From the NCBI GenBank assembly GCA_002704915.1, contig PAIP01000040.1:1-61689 (forward strand): DNA of 61,689 bases, written 5' to 3'. The notes below the pieces were generated by a model, which was given only the letters and a program-made list of their open reading frames with translations, was not told where the DNA came from and did not search any database. Made by a program: the position numbers and the translations under genes. Positions 59,201 through 61,689 of this stretch are shown piece by piece. This DNA is from Parvularcula sp. (GTDB lineage Bacteria; Pseudomonadota; Alphaproteobacteria; Caulobacterales; Parvularculaceae). The number at the start of each line of letters is the position of its first letter. Position 1 is the stretch's first letter.

Positions 59201-59511
59201 TGGAATATTATGGCCACTATGTTTTTGTTGAGCCTTATTTGGATGGGTATTATAAAATCGGTGAAACGACCAAGGCCAGGGAATTGTTTTATTTCCTAAA
59301 AACCAAATACCAAGAAAAATTGAAATATATCGGTAGCCTGACACTCGATAGGCAATATGATAATGTGGAAGGATTATTAAGGGCCATTGAAGGGTACAAA
59401 AGAATTTTGGGAATTGTCGAATCCAATCACGACAATGAAATTCTGGAAAAAGAGGTTGAAGAGTTCAATGAAGCCCTTTCAAAATTTGAACTGCTAGAGG
59501 AAAGAACATGA
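56275..59511 (+). CDS. DUF2723 multi-spanning membrane protein (PMT/GT-C-like)
   Basis: A 1078-aa protein. The N-terminal half has about eleven membrane helices with the DUF2723 signature SFWDSGEYIASSAKLQIAHP and PPGAPLLQMIGAFF (about 34-65), which recalls GT-C glycosyltransferases of the protein O-mannosyltransferase type with an early acidic residue (WDSGE). A large soluble region (about 640-1078) with helical repeats follows; FTIGDIDTFPLWYAQDIE (about 680) is typical. A role in envelope protein O-glycosylation, which is known to occur in Bacteroidota, is inferred from the fold. It begins about 90 bp after the TPR remnant. Confidence 0.88.
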   Translation: MAFNYKKWNILMGWGVFLLSLLVYTLTVEPTVSFWDSGEYIASSAKLQIAHPPGAPLLQMIGAFFAQFALEADQVAKMVNYMSVLSSAFTILFLFWTITNLTKKLVAKNGAFTDNKAFMVLTSGLVGSLTYTFSDSFWFNAVETEVYAMASLIIALLIYLGIRWTDDLDEPRGNRWLLLITFIIGLTFGVQFMGFLAIPAIVLMYFFKKHKSMSPKKFIVANFVAIGILLLIFKFSLTYVLKLFGWSEVFFVNNFGLPFNSGTILMGLFLITLFWMGLRYTKNKGFVNANTSILALAFLFMGFSTWLMMPIRANAHVVINENDPSDARALLAYYNREQYPSAESPFYGAYYSNRFGDFGEPMDDKPKYEKNEALGRYVVVNKYEDANQKPDKRHVGLLPRLWSDQHAESYIAYFGPLDFEVKPKFRGNKEIALTIAQIKTGFQNGDLDASDYVRALETLDEYITVHPPTLWQNLEYMLSYQFGYMYFRYLMWNFTGRQNDLQGRYDGNGEWLSGIQFLDEARLGNQKYLPQDDLKNKARNTYYFLPLILGLLGLVFQLSKNPKQFWVFFVFFMFTGLAIQFYTNPTIFQPRERDYSLVGSFYVFSLWVGMGVYGLYEMVKSMGRYRIVSRGLAVICLACAPVLMAFQNWDDHDRSNKFTARAAAKAYLDSVQENAGGILFTIGDIDTFPLWYAQDIENYRTDVRVVVSGYLSTDWYIDQMKRKAYESDAIPSQMTHDKYHYGARDVVYYRPIQGLKDKRWEIKDFMNWIASDHPRTKIGYLFESNGADLSQYSDYTKELVYYPTNKIRIPVNKENVLSSGLIKAEDADLIVDYIDIDLPETGLTKNRIMMLDVLANNDWQRPIYFSGGSYDDAEYIWMKDYLQLEGLAYKLIPIKTPNNNSIELGRMDTELMYQKVMDWEWGNSGSPEIYHDPETRKHFGVIVRSTVGRLTEQLIQEGKIHKARNIVELIMEKVPVEYYGHYVFVEPYLDGYYKIGETTKARELFYFLKTKYQEKLKYIGSLTLDRQYDNVEGLLRAIEGYKRILGIVESNHDNEILEKEVEEFNEALSKFELLEERT

Positions 59512-59542
59512 TTTATCCATAATTCAATTAAAGGATTTTTCA

Positions 59543-59956
59543 ATGTATAATAGAATTGCACATATTGCCTTGGTTGTAAAAGACTATGATGAAGCTATCC
59601 ACTTTTATACAAAAAAACTGGATTTCATACTTCTTGAAGACACTAAAATTGACGAAACCAAGAGGTGGGTGATTATTGCGCCAAAAGGGGCGAAAGAATC
59701 CTGCTTGCTACTCGCCAAAGCTGCCAACGAAAAACAATTGGCCAGTATTGGAAACCAAACAGGAGGTCGGGTCGGATTTTTCCTTTTTACTGATGATTTC
59801 AGGAGAGACTATGACAAACTGAGGAATCGGGGAGTAACATTTGTGAGATCTCCAAAAAAAGAATCCTACGGGGTTGTGGCCGTGTTTATAGATCTTTATG
59901 GTAATTTATGGGATCTGTTGGAGCCTAATGAGAAGAATAAGGGTGTAATCAGATAG
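59543..59956 (+). CDS. VOC-family (glyoxalase-like) protein
   Basis: A 137-aa vicinal-oxygen-chelate protein with one beta-alpha-beta-beta-beta pair on each half: IAHIALVVKDYDEAIHFYTKKLDF and VGFFLFTDDFRRDYDKLRNRG. Metal ligands are suggested by His in the first strand and Glu in DLLEPNEK near the end. Similar small VOC proteins act in bleomycin/fosfomycin resistance or as isomerases and dioxygenases; function not assignable. It follows the DUF2723 gene by 31 bp and may share its transcript. Confidence 0.85.
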   Translation: MYNRIAHIALVVKDYDEAIHFYTKKLDFILLEDTKIDETKRWVIIAPKGAKESCLLLAKAANEKQLASIGNQTGGRVGFFLFTDDFRRDYDKLRNRGVTFVRSPKKESYGVVAVFIDLYGNLWDLLEPNEKNKGVIR

Positions 59957-59995
59957 AGGAAGAAATGATGATAACACCACACCAAAGTGAATGAT

Positions 59996-60421
59996 ATGAA
60001 AAACAATAGTTACGTCACTCTTGAACTTCCCGTACAATGGGGAGATATGGATGCGGCCCAACATGTGAACAATACGGTATACCTACGTTGGGTAGAGTCG
60101 GCGCGCATCAAGATGTTTCAAAAAATGCAGGAAGGCAAGTTTGAGTTTGGGAAGATTGTCCCTATCCTGGCTTGGCAAGAATGCAAATATATTTTCCCGG
60201 TCACCTTTCCTGATCAGGTGGTCATTACTTTGGATGTAATTGAATTGATGAAGGATAGAATTCTTTGCGAAGGAAAAATTCATAGCAAAAAGCACGAAAG
60301 AACCGTGGCGATATCCAAAACGTTGTTAATGGCCTTTAATAGTGAAGAATCCAAAAAAGAACCATTGCCCGAAGCATGGCAAAAATCGTTTACTGACTTT
60401 TATGGGAGCTCTCTTTTTTAA
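59996..60421 (+). CDS. Hotdog-fold acyl-CoA thioesterase (4HBT family)
   Basis: A 141-aa protein. ATG at 59996 (MKNNSYVTLELPVQWGDMDA) is chosen over GTG at 59987. The 4HBT signature WGDMDAAQHVNNTVYLRWVE (about 15-34) includes the catalytic Asp. VTFPDQVVITLDVIELMKD is the second strand pair. It probably hydrolyses an acyl-CoA as a dimer or tetramer. It is part of a plus-strand series of small genes after DUF2723. Confidence 0.88.
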   Translation: MKNNSYVTLELPVQWGDMDAAQHVNNTVYLRWVESARIKMFQKMQEGKFEFGKIVPILAWQECKYIFPVTFPDQVVITLDVIELMKDRILCEGKIHSKKHERTVAISKTLLMAFNSEESKKEPLPEAWQKSFTDFYGSSLF

Positions 60422-60449
60422 CAATCTTAAAGTTTAAACCGACTACTTT

Positions 60450-61031
60450 ATGAATGGTATTACTGTTTTTTGTGGGTCAAGTTCAGGGGATAAAGAGGTA
60501 TACCTCAATACGGCCAGATCATTGGGCAACGCGCTGGCTGAAAATAATATAAAGCTTATTTATGGTGGAGCATCGGTGGGCCTGATGGGAGCCGTGGCTG
60601 ATGGAGCTCTAGAAGCTGGAGGAACCGTAATTGGAGTGCTTCCACGTTTTCTAGAAGCCAAGGAAATCGCACATGAAGGACTTAGTGAGCTTATTTTGGT
60701 AGACTCCATGCATGAAAGAAAGACAAGGATGAACGAACTTAGTGAGGGAGTTATTGCCCTACCGGGTGGATTTGGAACCCTGGAGGAGTTTTTTGAAATG
60801 CTTACTTGGGGCCAATTAGGGCTTCATAAAAAACCTATGGCTCTTCTCAATGTGAACCATTTTTACGATACACTTTTGACATTCATGGGAAATATGGTCG
60901 ATCAGGGTTTTTTGAAACATGAAAACCTTAAAATGATTTTAGCTGAGGAAAACATCCAAACATTGTTGGAGGCAATGAAAACTTACTCGGCCCCGAAGAC
61001 TGTAAAATGGATTGACAAAAAATCGACCTAG
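60450..61031 (+). CDS. LOG-family (TIGR00730) nucleoside monophosphate phosphoribohydrolase-like protein
   Basis: A 193-aa Rossmann-fold protein. VFCGSSSGDKEVYLN at the start and the hallmark ALPGGFGTLEEFFEMLTW (about 103-120), preceded by SMHERKTRMNELSEG, match the PGGxGTxxE motif of LOG proteins. These release free bases from nucleoside 5'-monophosphates; plant-like cytokinin activation is one known activity, and the bacterial role is often unclear. Length is typical. It is 29 bp after the thioesterase gene. Confidence 0.92.
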   Translation: MNGITVFCGSSSGDKEVYLNTARSLGNALAENNIKLIYGGASVGLMGAVADGALEAGGTVIGVLPRFLEAKEIAHEGLSELILVDSMHERKTRMNELSEGVIALPGGFGTLEEFFEMLTWGQLGLHKKPMALLNVNHFYDTLLTFMGNMVDQGFLKHENLKMILAEENIQTLLEAMKTYSAPKTVKWIDKKST

Positions 61032-61096
61032 ATGTGGACAAATATTGAATTTTATTAAATGCCAGTTAAAGTTCAGTCAAAATATTAGGTTGTAGT

Positions 61097-61528
61097 ATGA
61101 CACAAAGACAAGCCGATGAATTTTTATTTAGGATAGACCAACTTACGGTCGATCACAAACCGTCATTTGGAAAAATGAATGTCCATCAAATGGTATGTCA
61201 CTGTACAGACTTTTTTCGAATGGCGAAGGGCACCAAAAAGGCCAAGGAATATGGTGTCGTGAATCAGGACACTATTAAGTCCCTTGCAAAAGCAGGTAAA
61301 CCTACACCTACACCCAAAGGATTTGGTCAGGTGGAGGGGGATGGGACTAAGCCGACTGATTTTGAAAAGGACAGAGGGATTTTAAAGGATTCTTTGCTGG
61401 AGTTCTCGAAGCTTCCAATTGACTTTGACTTTGCACCGCACCCTTATTTTGGTGAAATGAAATATAGCGCCTGGACAAGTTTAGCAGCATACCATATGAA
61501 CCATCATTTGGAGCAATTCAATGTATGA
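61097..61528 (+). CDS. DUF1569/DinB-like fold protein
   Basis: A 143-aa protein with four helices of the DinB/YfiT-like type. MNVHQMVCHCTDFFRMA (about 30-46) and AAYHMNHHLEQFN at the end provide the His residues of a likely metal site. A flexible Pro-rich middle segment (AGKPTPTPKGFGQVEGDGTK) is usual in DUF1569. The function is unknown; related folds are thiol transferases. Starts at ATG 61097. Confidence 0.87.
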   Translation: MTQRQADEFLFRIDQLTVDHKPSFGKMNVHQMVCHCTDFFRMAKGTKKAKEYGVVNQDTIKSLAKAGKPTPTPKGFGQVEGDGTKPTDFEKDRGILKDSLLEFSKLPIDFDFAPHPYFGEMKYSAWTSLAAYHMNHHLEQFNV

Positions 61529-61628
61529 ATGAAAAACTTGGCTATTTTTAAAACAGACAAAGAAAGGACGTTTCATATTCAAAATATTTGGACACTATCC
61601 CACCAAGTGTGTAAGTTAAAAATAACGA

Positions 61629-61663
61629 GGGTTGGACTTTTATCTAAAGTCTGACCCTTTTTT
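61629..61663 (+). terminator. Rho-independent terminator after the DUF1569 gene
   Basis: GGGTTGGACTTT and AAAGTCTGACCC form a 12-bp stem with two G-U pairs around TATCT, followed by TTTTTT. It lies about 100 bp after the stop. Confidence 0.88.
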
Positions 61664-61689
61664 CATAGATTGTAAGGAACTGGTTTAAA

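Overview
The window is chromosomal DNA from a member of the Bacteroidota, most likely a marine Flavobacteriaceae of the Muricauda/Allomuricauda kind. Supporting signs are Bacteroidota-type promoters (TTTG, about 18-20 nt, TAnnTTTG) in front of tRNAs and several genes, weak Shine-Dalgarno sequences, many Bacteroidota-restricted families (DUF4230, DUF4260, DUF4407, DUF2723, M56 peptidase/BlaI pairs, a TonB-dependent receptor), an S16 protein with an Ala/Glu-rich tail, and a replicative DnaE carrying its own N-terminal proofreading exonuclease.

Layout. (1) About 1-8800 is the end of an integrated mobile element or genomic island. On the minus strand it holds a heavy-metal efflux cluster (DUF6660-like protein, a CzcA/CusA pump fused to a TolC-like domain, and a partial CusB-like adaptor) and plasmid/ICE-type genes (DUF932, a 53-aa ORF, a large ParB). 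Two near-identical leader sequences precede the last two of these units. The region ends at a complete tRNA-Leu next to a tRNA-Leu 5' half. (2) 9-19.4 kb is core genome: M20 dipeptidase, PhnA-like protein, a BlaI/M56 pair, DUF4407, a MutS-like ATPase and a tight minus-strand run of small genes. (3) 19.4-20.9 kb is an AT-rich islet with an SDH-type Clp-fold serine protease. (4) 21-26.8 kb holds hemW, ruvC, a TonB_C-like lipoprotein, a TPR protein and a second M56/BlaI pair. (5) 26.8-31 kb holds a TonB-dependent receptor with a His-rich companion, DUF456 and a nitroreductase. (6) 31-37.7 kb is a full histidine utilisation operon, hutH-hutI-hutU-hutG, divergent from a LysR regulator. (7) 37.7-42.2 kb holds a candidate small RNA and a Y-family polymerase/second DnaE pair that looks like an inducible mutagenesis cassette. 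(8) 42.2-54.8 kb holds an FdhF-like oxidoreductase pair, glutaryl-CoA dehydrogenase, tRNA methyltransferase, an outer-membrane barrel, rimM/rpsP, the replicative dnaE, thioredoxin and a DUF58 protein. (9) 54.8-61.7 kb holds tRNA-Asp, a broken IS21-like element fused to a TPR gene tail, a DUF2723 membrane protein and four small enzymes.

How the genes fit together. hutHIUG converts histidine through urocanate, imidazolonepropionate and formiminoglutamate to glutamate, and the intergenic dyads suggest the LysR protein controls it. Each BlaI/M56 pair has its own operator type (CTACA/TGTAG versus AACTAA/TTAGTT), so they look like two separate, autoregulated membrane-protease signalling modules. 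The metal pump genes form one minus-strand unit behind a perfect 15-bp dyad.

The least explained signals are non-coding: the duplicated island leader, the small-RNA candidate between hutG and dinB, and arrays of degenerate 7-bp repeats that run directly into the start codons of hemW and the second dnaE.
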